A stretch of DNA of 64,000 nucleotides, from the NCBI GenBank assembly GCA_046348545.1, contig JAXMEB010000002.1, forward strand, positions 310,001 to 374,000, in the 5' to 3' direction. Position numbers and translations under genes: made by a program. The notes under the pieces are model-generated. The model saw nothing but the letters and a program-made list of their open reading frames with translations. It had not been told where the DNA came from and made no database searches. Within the stretch, counting starts at the first letter, position 1. Every line of letters begins with the position of its first letter. Source of the DNA: JAXMEB01 sp046348545. Lineage in GTDB: Bacteria; Pseudomonadota; Gammaproteobacteria; Berkiellales; Berkiellaceae. This document shows, one piece after another, positions 18,661 to 26,560 of the stretch.

Positions 18661-18788
18661 TATACCCTTCACAGCTGAATTTTCGGGGTTGTTGCCATCG
18701 CCCATTTCGCAATCCTCATGTACTTTGTGTACACTCCTGCGTCTCGAACGCTCGGCGCCTACCCGAAAAATCATCTGTTGTGGGTATA
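18661..18788 (-). repeat. repeat A, 128-bp subtype
   Basis: Complete copy, reverse orientation, starting 51 bases upstream of the PAP2 start. The stretch 18610-19284 (675 bases) holds this copy, two repeat B pieces and otherwise AT-rich sequence in which I see no gene. Confidence 0.9.
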
Positions 18789-18791
18789 TAT

Positions 18792-18846
18792 GGTCATCCC
18801 GCACAGCGGTCATCACACGAAGTGTGTAGCGTCTGATGCGGGATCC
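18792..18846 (+). repeat. repeat B fragment
   Basis: Begins GGTCATCCCGCACAGCGGTC as in the copy at 12501, directly after repeat A as there, then diverges into a short hairpin (ACACGAAGTGTGT) and ends GATGCGGGATCC. Confidence 0.6.
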
Positions 18847-19060
18847 AGAATTTTATCAAATCTCAGCTAATAATTTGATTGCTGATATTTTAAAATGTGT
18901 TCTGTGGTTGTATATTTTACTAACTGATTACAAAAGTCGTCAATTTAGCAAAAAATACGCACTAGCTGATGCACTTCCAGCATGCTGAAATCCTTTTTGA
19001 TCGAAGAAAATCAGTATCTTACGTGTCTCAGCGCTTTCTTTAAAGGCCGAGTGAATACTA

Positions 19061-19158
19061 GATTCCGCATCACACGCTGCGCACTTCGTGCGCTTATCGC
19101 TGTGCGGAATGACGTCATTACAAAGCAACCCTGCCTTCAAAAACTCCGAACTGAGGTT
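19061..19158 (+). repeat. repeat B
   Basis: Shares with 12501-12614 the block from CACACGCTGCGCAC through GCTGTGCGGAATGACGTCAT to CTCCGAACTGAGGTT; the left arm is shortened to GATTCCGCA. Intergenic. Confidence 0.75.
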
Positions 19159-19284
19159 ATATTCGGAAATCCTATCAACAAACTATTTATTTGGATAGCT
19201 TATTTTCTTGTTTAGGCAGTATTCAATTAACCTGAAGCTAGGGTAAACTCCGGTTATCCTGTATCTGGGCATAGCAAGGAAGAT

Positions 19285-19755
19285 ATGGCATCAATACTCT
19301 GGCGAGAGACATGGGCTCTTTGGCAATTTGGGCTGCTAAAGGTCCCGATGATATTTTGGGTGAAGCCCACTGTGTTGGCGCTTACCGATGAACAGGTTAC
19401 CCTTAAAATACCTTTAAAGCGACGGACTAAAAATCATCTGAATTCAATGTATTTTGGGGCACTTTGTGTGGGTGCAGATGTCGCAGGTGGTATTCATATG
19501 TTGCATTTTATGAAATCCAGTTTAAATCGATTTTCTTTTGTGTTTAAAGACTTTCAGGCTGAATTTCTAAAGCGGCCTGAAGCAGATGTTCACTTTACCT
19601 CAATGAATGGGTTGTTGATTCGACAAACCATGAACAAAGCGTTGCAAAGTCAATCGAGGGAAAACGCGTTGATAGAGGTGATTGCAACCACGCCTTCGTT
19701 GTCAGATGAAGAGGTGGCTCGTTTTAAATTAACTTTATCGATTAAACAAAAATAA
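19285..19755 (+). CDS. DUF4442-type hotdog-fold protein
   Basis: 156 residues. The pattern fits the DUF4442 hotdog (thioesterase-like) family: an N-terminal amphipathic helix with WALWQFGLLKVPMIFWVKP, then a strand-rich region and the central helix NSMYFGALCVGADVAGGI, then the FKDFQAEFLKRPEADVHF strands. Members are related to acyl-CoA thioesterases but activity is unproven. It ends 18 bases before the small peptide gene at 19774, so the two may share a transcript ending at the terminator at 20055. Confidence 0.6.
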   Translation: MASILWRETWALWQFGLLKVPMIFWVKPTVLALTDEQVTLKIPLKRRTKNHLNSMYFGALCVGADVAGGIHMLHFMKSSLNRFSFVFKDFQAEFLKRPEADVHFTSMNGLLIRQTMNKALQSQSRENALIEVIATTPSLSDEEVARFKLTLSIKQK

Positions 19756-19773
19756 TGAAAAATGGAGAGCTTT

Positions 19774-20019
19774 ATGAAAGTATTAGACATCAGTGAATTG
19801 GAATGTGTTGCAGCCGGACAGATGAATCCAGCTCTGCGGAACATGGCTATATTTACAGCAGGTGCTGGGCTTGTAGGTGGATATTGGACAGGCGATCTTG
19901 GAGGGGTGGCCTTGTTTAGTATGATTGGACTTCTCGTTTCGGCGACACTTGTTGCAATTAATGATAAAGAATTTTTCGAATACTGGAATCAAAGTGTTAT
20001 TCAAGCCCATATCTTTTGA
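19774..20019 (+). CDS. double-glycine-type leader peptide, bacteriocin-like (81 residues)
   Basis: ATG 19774 is preceded by GGAGAG at proper spacing; the ATG at 19762 is part of that ribosome binding site. The leader MKVLDISELECVAAG has hydrophobic residues spaced as in class II bacteriocin leaders and ends Ala-Gly before QMNPALRN. The mature part is small-residue and glycine-rich (AIFTAGAGLVGGYWTG, GGVALFSMIGLLVSATL), consistent with a membrane-inserting peptide, and ends in a polar tail. It is a likely substrate of the C39 exporter at 13990. Followed by a terminator. Antibacterial activity is inference; a signalling or adhesion role is possible. Confidence 0.7.
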   Translation: MKVLDISELECVAAGQMNPALRNMAIFTAGAGLVGGYWTGDLGGVALFSMIGLLVSATLVAINDKEFFEYWNQSVIQAHIF

Positions 20020-20054
20020 TTTTTAGTTCATTTCGTTTTATTATTCTCTCTCTG

Positions 20055-20077
20055 AAGACGCGCTAAGCGTCTTTTTC
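20055..20077 (+). terminator. rho-independent terminator
   Basis: AAGACGC (20055-20061), five-base loop, GCGTCTT (20067-20073), running into TTTTT and further T-rich sequence. It closes the transcript with the peptide gene at 19774. Confidence 0.85.
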
Positions 20078-20106
20078 TCTTTATATATTAAAATTTCAGG
20101 TTAATC

Positions 20107-21363
20107 ATGTTAAATAATCGTTATATTGAAAGCACGAATCGGCAAGAAAATTTATTGGGTGAATTTAGAGCTTACGAAAGCCTTTGCCGAGATTTGGCTT
20201 TTCAAGCACCGCGTCGCAAGACGGGTCATCAGATTTCAATTCAAGATCAGTCTGGTCAATATCATCTTTTTGAGGTGGGAAAAATAATTGCAGGACACCG
20301 TGGTTTAGTTGGTGAAATATTGACGCCAGCAGAAGGTAATGATGCCTCTAAATTGATTATCAGCTGGACAGGCACTCACAGTGCACATAGCGCATGGGTT
20401 GATATAGAAAGTGCCCCAGGTGAAGAATCTTATCGTGCTTCAGAGCATGTTATTTTGGCACAGATTAATGCTGCGATTGCTTTGGTTGCCGAGCAGACGA
20501 AGCGACCTGTTGAACTGGTTTTTACAGGACATAGCTTAGGAGGTGCGCTTGCGCAACTGACGTTTAATACTTGTCAGCGTGCGATTGCGACGAATCTCTT
20601 GCAAAATATGAGAGAGGCTGGAGAAAATGATTCTCTAGATAGCTTAGAACAAATCAATTCAATTTTTAAAACACAAATTTTGCTAGAGTCTAACACCAAG
20701 CAAATAGCGGACATTCCAGAGAATTGTCGCTCGTATTTTCATCATGTTAATCGTTTAAGTTTAGGGGTTTCTAGCCACGCGAGTGTTTTAAAAACAGTTG
20801 AAAAAAATAGTAACGCCTTAGAGCCGATATTAGAAAAAGTGGGTGTTCATCATGTTGCGCGTTTCATGATGCTAAAGGGTGATCTAGTTCCAAAGATGGG
20901 TCCCGGCACCATTTTAACCAAAGCACAATTTGCGGATGTTGCTATATTGCGAGGTTATCCTAAGCCACCAACGCTTAAACAGATGACACAATGTGCAGTA
21001 ACGGGCGCGACGCTAGGTGCAACGGTCGGTCCTGTTACCGCAACGGCAGGCGGAGTCCTTGGCTTGTGTGTTCCTCATGCAAAAGCAACCTTACAAGCGC
21101 ACAGAAAGTCTCTATTTGATGAGGCTGGTGAATGTCAGTTTTCTCATGAAATCCTTTCCAATCAGAATGGGCAAGGCAGTCTGGATGTAAAGACAGAACT
21201 TCAAAAAAAAATAACTTTATTCAATAAGCCACCAGTTCAAAAGGGACTTTATTTCCTAAGAAATTTATCGGGGAAGGTACAAGGTCTTTCTCAGCGTGGG
21301 ACGGAATGGGTGGCTACCCAGTTCAGAGGCCGTGCATCTCAGATTGACTTACGTCTTCGCTAG
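20107..21363 (+). CDS. class 3 lipase-like alpha/beta hydrolase
   Basis: 418 residues. The lipase nucleophile elbow GHSLGGALAQ (Ser143) lies in a Lipase_3-type domain (about 60-290), with LIISWTGTHS upstream as the oxyanion-side segment and KGDLVPKMGPG as the usual acid-residue segment. A glycine/alanine-rich hydrophobic stretch (VTGATLGATVGPVTATAGG, about 300-325) follows. There is no signal peptide. Class 3 lipases with C-terminal hydrophobic segments are frequent among secreted effectors of intracellular bacteria, but delivery cannot be judged here. Substrate unknown. Confidence 0.75.
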   Translation: MLNNRYIESTNRQENLLGEFRAYESLCRDLAFQAPRRKTGHQISIQDQSGQYHLFEVGKIIAGHRGLVGEILTPAEGNDASKLIISWTGTHSAHSAWVDIESAPGEESYRASEHVILAQINAAIALVAEQTKRPVELVFTGHSLGGALAQLTFNTCQRAIATNLLQNMREAGENDSLDSLEQINSIFKTQILLESNTKQIADIPENCRSYFHHVNRLSLGVSSHASVLKTVEKNSNALEPILEKVGVHHVARFMMLKGDLVPKMGPGTILTKAQFADVAILRGYPKPPTLKQMTQCAVTGATLGATVGPVTATAGGVLGLCVPHAKATLQAHRKSLFDEAGECQFSHEILSNQNGQGSLDVKTELQKKITLFNKPPVQKGLYFLRNLSGKVQGLSQRGTEWVATQFRGRASQIDLRLR

Positions 21364-21419
21364 TTTTTGTCTGGTGCTTGCCTTAAAATAAACTAAATTC
21401 ATTATTCATAAGATAGGTT

Positions 21420-22814
21420 ATGGTTGTCACACGATTTGCGCCGAGCCCGACTGGGGCGCTTCATATTGGTTCTGTTCGAACTGCGTTATTTTGCTGGCTT
21501 TTAGCTAAGCGGACTGAAGGTAAGTTCATTCTAAGAATCGAAGATACGGATCGAGAGCGCTCCACGCAGGCCTCTGTTGATAATATTATTGCGGGGCTTA
21601 AATGGCTACGGATGGATTGGGATGAAGGTCCCTATTATCAGACGGCGCGATTTGATCGATATCACGCAGTCATCGAGGAGCTCATGGCGTCAGGTCATGC
21701 TTATCGTTGCGAGTGCAGCAAGGAGCGTTTAGAAGCATTGCGTGACCGTCAAATGGCGGCTAAAGAAAAGCCGAGATACGATGGTGCTTGTCGGCACAAA
21801 AACCTGCCGCCGGACCATTCAACGCCGTGTGTGATTAGATTTCAAAATCCTGAAGTTGGGACCGTCAAGATTGAGGATTTGATTCGGGGCACGATTGAGA
21901 TAGCCAACTCAGAGTTGGATGACCTAATTATAGCGCGCTCTGATGGCACACCGACCTATAATTTGACGGTGGTGGTCGATGATTGGGATATGGGGGTGAC
22001 GCATGTGCTGAGAGGGGATGATCACATTAACAATACCCCGAGGCAAATCAACATCCTTAAAGCCTTGAACGCGCATTTACCGCTCTATGGTCATATGCCT
22101 ATGATTTTAGGGCCAGATGGCAAGAGACTTTCTAAGCGTCATGGGGCAGTGGATGTATTGCAATATGAAACGGAAGGGTATCTGCCGGAAGCAATGTTGA
22201 ATTACTTGGTGCGTTTGGGTTGGTCGCATGGAGATCAAGAAATATTCTCTGTTGATGAAATGATTGCGTTATTTGATGCGCATCAAATTAACTCTTCTGC
22301 CAGTAGTTTTAACCCTGATAAGTTGTTGTGGTTGAACCATCATTATATTAAAACATTGCCGCCAGAAGCCTTTGAGGCAGCTTTGCGATTGCAGTTTGAG
22401 CTGGCTGGGGTAGATGTGACAAGTGGGCCCAGTATGCAGGATGTGATTTTAGCCCAACGTGAACGCTGCAAGACCTTAAAAGAGATGATGGAAAAGAGTC
22501 GCTTTTGCTTTGAAGAATTTGCGCACTACGATCAAGAAGCCGTTCAAAAGTTTATAGATGGAGAGGCTAAGAAAGTGTTAACTTTCTTACAAACTAAATT
22601 CAATCTACAAACAGATTGGAAAATAGATAGTTTGCATCAACTTTTACAGGATGTGAGTGCTGCATTGGATGTGAAGTTAGGGAAGATTGCGCAGCCATTG
22701 CGTATCGCGATAACTGGGGGTACAATCTCGCCTCCAATTGATGCTACATTGTATTTGTTGGGTCGTGAGCGAACGTTAGCGCGTCTTGAAAGAGCGTTAA
22801 CCGAGATAGCTTGA
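21420..22814 (+). CDS. gltX: glutamyl-tRNA synthetase
   Basis: 464 residues, the usual length. Class I signature: HIGH-type motif in RFAPSPTGALHIGSVRTALF and KMSKS-type motif KRLSKRHG. It charges tRNA-Glu with glutamate, and a tRNA-Glu gene lies 170 bases downstream. The start ATG at 21420 is the family start (MVVTRFAPSPTG). The stop codon overlaps the -35 box of the tRNA promoter. Confidence 0.97.
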   Translation: MVVTRFAPSPTGALHIGSVRTALFCWLLAKRTEGKFILRIEDTDRERSTQASVDNIIAGLKWLRMDWDEGPYYQTARFDRYHAVIEELMASGHAYRCECSKERLEALRDRQMAAKEKPRYDGACRHKNLPPDHSTPCVIRFQNPEVGTVKIEDLIRGTIEIANSELDDLIIARSDGTPTYNLTVVVDDWDMGVTHVLRGDDHINNTPRQINILKALNAHLPLYGHMPMILGPDGKRLSKRHGAVDVLQYETEGYLPEAMLNYLVRLGWSHGDQEIFSVDEMIALFDAHQINSSASSFNPDKLLWLNHHYIKTLPPEAFEAALRLQFELAGVDVTSGPSMQDVILAQRERCKTLKEMMEKSRFCFEEFAHYDQEAVQKFIDGEAKKVLTFLQTKFNLQTDWKIDSLHQLLQDVSAALDVKLGKIAQPLRIAITGGTISPPIDATLYLLGRERTLARLERALTEIA

Positions 22815-22840
22815 CAGTGAAATCAGATTAAGCTTACAAT
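22811..22840 (+). promoter_or_regulatory. sigma-70 promoter for the tRNA pair
   Basis: TTGACA (22811-22816), 18 bases, TACAAT (22835-22840), 17 bases ahead of the tRNA-Ala 5' end. The -35 box overlaps the gltX stop codon. Confidence 0.8.
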
Positions 22841-22857
22841 CTCGCCTCACATTGAGC

Positions 22858-22933
<76 letters not shown>

Positions 22934-22986
22934 GAGCTCATGGTTCAAGCATAAGTTTGAACCAGTTTATAGTTTTTTACATCTAG

Positions 22987-23062
22987 GTCCCCATCGTCTA
23001 GAGGCCTAGGACACTGCCCTTTCACGGCGGTAACAGGGGTTCGAATCCCCTTGGGGACGCCA
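22987..23062 (+). tRNA. tRNA-Glu (anticodon TTC)
   Basis: 76 bases with encoded CCA. The acceptor GTCCCCA pairs with TGGGGAC; anticodon loop CTTTCAC; T arm AGGGGTTCGAATCCCCT. It lies 53 bases after tRNA-Ala, probably on the same transcript. Confidence 0.96.
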
Positions 23063-23204
23063 TTAAATTGTATTAGTTTCGCTGCGCGAAACGATACAAA
23101 ATTTTATACCCATCCTAGCTCGTATAGAATAGGTCGGGCTCTGATATTTTAAAAAACCCTAAAAAATACCCACTTTGGGCGAATTGATTCTCAAAGGCGT
23201 TAAA

Positions 23205-23525
23205 ATGTACGATCTAAGCATAGAATCCTGTCAATGTATTACCGGTGGTCAAGGATCTTTTAGAAAAATGATTGAGCCTGATCCGGCTATTCATTTTGTC
23301 TATGACAGTTCTATATTATTAAAAGAGTATTTGGGTTCAGATGCCATTAGGCTGCTCAGTTTCTCTGGATTAGGTGTTGGTATTGGTGCTTCGCTAGCCT
23401 TTTTGATCGGGCAATCCTTATTTCGCATACCTTATGATTCAAATTTACAATTTTTTCTGCTTACAGAGTTTTCAATTTTAGGTGGAATGGGTGGTTTGAT
23501 AACGGGTTATGCGCTATCAATCTGA
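23205..23525 (+). CDS. double-glycine leader peptide, bacteriocin-like (106 residues)
   Basis: ATG 23205 has AAAGG 7 bases upstream; an upstream codon at 23175 lacks one. The leader MYDLSIESCQCITGG is a classic double-glycine leader, cut before QGSFRKMI. The mature part has two glycine-rich hydrophobic stretches (FSGLGVGIGASLAFLIGQ and FSILGGMGGLITGYALSI), like membrane-active class II bacteriocins. It is a likely substrate of the exporter at 13990. It is followed at once, on the other strand, by a transposase remnant and repeat A. No immunity gene is evident next to it. Confidence 0.75.
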   Translation: MYDLSIESCQCITGGQGSFRKMIEPDPAIHFVYDSSILLKEYLGSDAIRLLSFSGLGVGIGASLAFLIGQSLFRIPYDSNLQFFLLTEFSILGGMGGLITGYALSI

Positions 23526-23526
23526 T

Positions 23527-23679
23527 TTTGTGACAAGAGTCCATAGCAAAAGCAACATAGACTCTGTCACCATTGCAACACTGGATTGTGAAAGCATCTG
23601 AGCACCAGCGCAAGTTACTTTTAAGCGTAATGATCTTACCATCATGCGTTCGAGTAGCCTTCTTCCCATATCTTTGAAG
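23527..23679 (-). pseudogene. remnant of an IS3-family transposase
   Basis: The minus strand encodes RTHDGKIITLKSNLRWCSDA and, a little later, NGDRVYVAFAMDS, which matches the core of IS3-family OrfB (usual form HDGKV...NxRWCSDGF...RVxFALDCCD). Only about 50 codons remain; both ends are lost and the fragment runs directly into repeat A. No start, no inverted repeats. Confidence 0.7.
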
Positions 23680-23809
23680 TATACCCACAACAGATGATTT
23701 TTCGGGTACCTGCCTACGCTCTGATGAGCTTCCGCCTACGTTCTTCGAACTTCGAGCGGACGCGACGGACGGACAAGCAAACCCGGAAAATTCAGCTGTG
23801 AAGGGCATA
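23680..23809 (+). repeat. repeat A, 130-bp subtype
   Basis: Ends as in the other copies (TATACCCACAACAG; TGTGAAGGGCATA), but the interior is the second type: TACCTGCCTACGCTCTGATG, then TTCTTCGAACTTCGAGCGGA and GGACGGACAAGCAAA. Confidence 0.88.
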
Positions 23810-23811
23810 CC

Positions 23812-23839
23812 AAGAGAAAAGCCCTCATGACTGAGGGCT
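23812..23839 (-). terminator. rho-independent terminator for the minus-strand F-box gene
   Basis: On the minus strand AGCCCTCA-GTCA-TGAGGGCT (23839-23820) is followed by TTTTCTCTT. An 8-base perfect stem, 8 bases after the F-box gene stop. Confidence 0.8.
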
Positions 23840-23846
23840 GGATAAA

Positions 23847-24473
23847 TTATAGAGCATTTCCAAAGACTATTCGTCCAACTCTGGTATTTAATGCATTATC
23901 AAATTGCTCACACTTCTCGATTAATTTTGGCAGGGAATCTATATTGAGTTGAGAATTTACTAAGCGGTAAGAATCTCCACCAAAAAAGTAAAATAAGGTT
24001 CTTCCCACAAGATTTAAATCCTGGTTTGTTTCATCTCGTAACTCATTTAGAGCCTCTTCCGTTGTTTGAGCGAATCCTTTTACGAAATCTAAATAATCTT
24101 TAAAGTTCAGAGCTTTGAGTTCGGTCAGGTTGTTATCCTTCATAAAAGATATCGAATAGTTTTCGAAAAGACCATACTTTAGTAACGGATCATAATATTT
24201 AAAACTGGTCTGAGAATCTACAACACTGCACAACATTTTATTGGCTTCTCTTAAATTTCCTCGATTCTGCAAGGATAAATTCTCAATAATCATAAATTGA
24301 ATTTCAGTCGGAAGCGCACTGAAGTTGAAAAATTCTGCATCAGCGTCAGCATCAGCCGAGGGCTGGATGGGGTTTGAGAAAAAAGATCCAAAGAAATTGG
24401 CAAATTTTTTTCTCAATGGCTGCGGAGATAATTCAGTGGTCTCTGCCTCATCGCGTACTCTTTTTCCTAACAT
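23847..24473 (-). CDS. F-box-like protein, candidate eukaryotic-type effector
   Basis: 208 residues from ATG 24473, which has GAAGGTG at good spacing; an open extension to 24632 lacks one. A basic N-terminus (MLGKRVRDEAETTEL, PLRKKFANFFGSFF), then an Ala-Asp run (DADADAE), then a segment fitting the F-box consensus at about residues 50-85: FSALPTEIQFMIIENLSL followed by NLREANKMLCSVV. F-boxes bind Skp1 in eukaryotic SCF ubiquitin ligases, and bacterial F-box proteins known so far are mostly injected effectors (Legionella, Agrobacterium VirF). The C-terminal 120 residues would be the target-binding part; I see no known repeat there. The F-box is a motif match by eye, so moderately sure. Confidence 0.6.
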   Translation of the reverse strand: MLGKRVRDEAETTELSPQPLRKKFANFFGSFFSNPIQPSADADADAEFFNFSALPTEIQFMIIENLSLQNRGNLREANKMLCSVVDSQTSFKYYDPLLKYGLFENYSISFMKDNNLTELKALNFKDYLDFVKGFAQTTEEALNELRDETNQDLNLVGRTLFYFFGGDSYRLVNSQLNIDSLPKLIEKCEQFDNALNTRVGRIVFGNAL

Positions 24474-24662
24474 AGCTTTACACCTTCTAATTAATTCATT
24501 CAAGTAAGATGGTGACCCTATCTGATTCAAAAATATAATTAAAGAAAAAAGAGATGTAATTTCTATTTCAGCCGACGAATGGTTATACAAAATTATATTC
24601 AGATGTTTATTAGGAGGTTTTTCCATATGCAAACGTGCAATATCACGATCTAGATTGGGTTG

Positions 24663-25079
24663 TTAGAGGTCTGTGCGACTGTTTTGAACTTCCCCCTGTA
24701 ATCGACAGCCATCTGAGATAACTACATAAAACCATTTCTTTGCTTGCTGAATGGGGTCATGATTGCTTGGGTTTTTCCATTCATGTAGTGGAAATAATTC
24801 AAATAACTTTAGTTTGATAAGTGTGGGCGCAATTTCAACCAGCTCGGATTTAATTTTGGAAATATCTTGATCTCTTTGAACTGATTGCGGCTGCTTTAAT
24901 AACGCTTCAAGTGTTTTTAAATTTAAAAGCGTTGCCCCAACTGACCCTTTTCTAGCAGTATAGTTTTCGCCAACATAGGTATCTATGCTATCTGGAAGGA
25001 TATCCGCAGGTGTAATTGCATATGCAATAGGTTGAAATAAATTTAATAATATTATGCTGTACATCAGAATTTTTTTCAT
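24663..25079 (-). CDS. exported small protein, paralogue of the upstream gene, tail possibly replaced
   Basis: 138 residues with a signal peptide (MKKILMYSIILLNLFQPIAYA). It shares with the next gene upstream the blocks ARKGSVGATLLNLKTLEALL and LKLFELFPLHEW at the same spacing, so the two are paralogues. After LHEW the sequences part: this one continues with AKKWFYVVISDGCRLQGEVQ and stops early, lacking the end of the other. The tail may be a recombination scar. It starts 1 base after the neighbour's stop codon, so they form an operon. No function recognised; periplasmic or secreted. Confidence 0.6.
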   Translation of the reverse strand: MKKILMYSIILLNLFQPIAYAITPADILPDSIDTYVGENYTARKGSVGATLLNLKTLEALLKQPQSVQRDQDISKIKSELVEIAPTLIKLKLFELFPLHEWKNPSNHDPIQQAKKWFYVVISDGCRLQGEVQNSRTDL

Positions 25080-25080
25080 T

Positions 25081-25548
25081 TTAATCTTCCTTTTTTAAAT
25101 ATTTCAATAAAATTATAGGGAGCGTTTTTCGCGCTTCTTCTGATAATTGATTGTTGTTACGATTTTGATACTTTGGAAAATGCTGAAGTGCCATAAGCCC
25201 AACGAGGTGTTTGCTATACCGAGGTTGTCCATCCGCTGTTGTTGCATTAAGCCATTGTTCTATTGGAAATAATTCGAAAATTTCAAGGGCATCTAATCCT
25301 ACTAATACGGATTGAATGTCTTTCACCGCTTGATGAATCTGAGCGAGATCGGGATCTTGATTCGAGAGCGCTTTATCTAATGTTTCCACATTAAAGATAA
25401 GGGATGCAATAGTTCCTTTTCGAACCTCGACTCCATTCAGAACCAGTGTATTCTGATGATCAGGAAATAACTCAGTACTAGAAATACCAGTTGCATTTAA
25501 TGAAAGGGTTACTAACCCTAGAGCAGTTAAATATTTTAAATCTTGCAT
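25081..25548 (-). CDS. exported small protein of unknown function
   Basis: 155 residues with a signal peptide (MQDLKYLTALGLVTLSLNATG). Core blocks VRKGTIASLIFNVETLDKAL and LEIFELFPIEQW are shared with the gene at 24663. The C-terminal part (YSKHLVGLMALQHFPKYQNR, then a polar stretch and a basic end) is absent from the paralogue. It is divergent from the TetR gene, with 121 bases between the two starts that contain a palindromic operator candidate, so it may be under TetR control. Family not recognised. Confidence 0.6.
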   Translation of the reverse strand: MQDLKYLTALGLVTLSLNATGISSTELFPDHQNTLVLNGVEVRKGTIASLIFNVETLDKALSNQDPDLAQIHQAVKDIQSVLVGLDALEIFELFPIEQWLNATTADGQPRYSKHLVGLMALQHFPKYQNRNNNQLSEEARKTLPIILLKYLKKED

Positions 25549-25617
25549 GTTGAACCTTATACAATGTATATACAGCAGAACAAGAATTCCCTATCAGGTT
25601 AGGGTATAGTAATACAA

Positions 25618-25631
25618 ACCGACCGGTCGGT
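25618..25631. promoter_or_regulatory. palindromic TetR-type operator
   Basis: ACCGACCGGTCGGT is a perfect 14-base palindrome 38 bases upstream of the TetR start and 70 bases upstream of the divergent exported-protein operon. GACCG/CGGTC palindromes are common binding sites of TetR-family regulators, so autoregulation and control of the divergent genes is likely. A TATAGT at 25605 could be the -10 box of the regulator. Confidence 0.65.
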
Positions 25632-25669
25632 CAACTGTGAGATGCTTTAAAATCAATCGGAGAGAGGCG

Positions 25670-26260
25670 GTGAGCAAAGAAGTTAGTGGTAAAAATCGGA
25701 TTATAGAAGCAGCTCGTACATTATTTTTAGATAAAGGATTTAATGGGACCAGCATCAGTGAAATTGCTAAGAGAGCGGAAGTTGCCAAAAGCTCGATTTT
25801 CCATCATTTCCCAACTAAAGAAGAATTGTGGCGAGTTGTTAAAGCAACTTACGTTGATCAAGTATCTGAATCTCAGAAAGCTTGCTCCAGTCAGCCTGCC
25901 TCCGTTCGATCTTTTATTGAGTTCATTGTTGAGCAACGTTTTGAAATATATGCTGAAAGACCAGATTTAACAAGGCTGATTATGTGGCAACAGTTAGAGA
26001 AGGATCAAGAAAAATTATATGGTATTCAAGATTTTATTCCAGATGATTGGTCAAAGCAGATTGATCATCTTCAAAAAAAAGGGTTGATGATTTCTGAATA
26101 TAGCGATGAGCTGATTACCATCTTAATTTATGGCAGTATTTCAAATATATTCTTCGATCAACGAAGAGAAGTATTTAAAGATAAAAATAAATTAGAACAA
26201 TATAAAAAACTATTAATCAACGGATTGGAGAAAGCGCTATCAAAACCGGATAGGCCTTAA
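25670..26260 (+). CDS. TetR/AcrR-family transcriptional regulator
   Basis: 196 residues from GTG 25670, preceded by GGAGAGAGG; the upstream GTG at 25637 has no ribosome binding site. The TetR helix-turn-helix covers residues 8-55: RIIEAARTLFLDKGF, then ISEIAKRAEVAKSSIFHHFP. The remainder is an all-helical ligand-binding domain whose ligand cannot be guessed. The palindrome at 25618 is its probable operator, and the divergent exported-protein pair its probable target. Confidence 0.85.
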   Translation: MSKEVSGKNRIIEAARTLFLDKGFNGTSISEIAKRAEVAKSSIFHHFPTKEELWRVVKATYVDQVSESQKACSSQPASVRSFIEFIVEQRFEIYAERPDLTRLIMWQQLEKDQEKLYGIQDFIPDDWSKQIDHLQKKGLMISEYSDELITILIYGSISNIFFDQRREVFKDKNKLEQYKKLLINGLEKALSKPDRP

Positions 26261-26294
26261 ATTTATTTCTAAGGCTAGCTTGTTAAGAGATATC

Positions 26295-26422
26295 TATACC
26301 CACAACAGATGATTTTTCGGGTAGGCGCCGAGCGTTCGAGTCGCAGGAGTGTACACAAAGTACATGACTGCGGTGAGAATCGCGAAGGCAACAACCCCGA
26401 AAATTCAGCTGTGAAGGGTATA
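26295..26422 (+). repeat. repeat A, 128-bp subtype
   Basis: Complete, forward orientation, close to the consensus. The 300 bases between the TetR gene and the solenoid gene contain this copy and nothing else I can name. Confidence 0.92.
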
Positions 26423-26560
26423 CATAAACATGCAGGCTTGAAGTAACATATAGTTCGGTAGAGTAATATTGATAATCATGCAAGGCCTACAGAGATCCGC
26501 CATTGCTGTTCTGATTTACTAAGCGTACGTTAAAGGAAAAACTCGATAAAAGGAATAAAA

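Noticed and set aside
18940..19215. ORFs on both strands around repeat B
   Set aside because: They are made of repeat B sequence and AT-rich spacer, have no ribosome binding site and no protein-like composition.
23461..23808. A 115-codon minus-strand ORF
   Set aside because: It is a chance fusion of repeat A, the IS3 transposase remnant and the antisense of the GG-leader peptide gene; annotated as repeat plus pseudogene instead.
25556..25583. Possible minus-strand promoter (GAACAA/CTTATA read in reverse)
   Set aside because: It would place the transcription start at the start codon of the exported-protein gene; too close and too weak.
26283..26483. 66-codon minus-strand ORF
   Set aside because: Its main part is the reverse frame of repeat A; no start signal.
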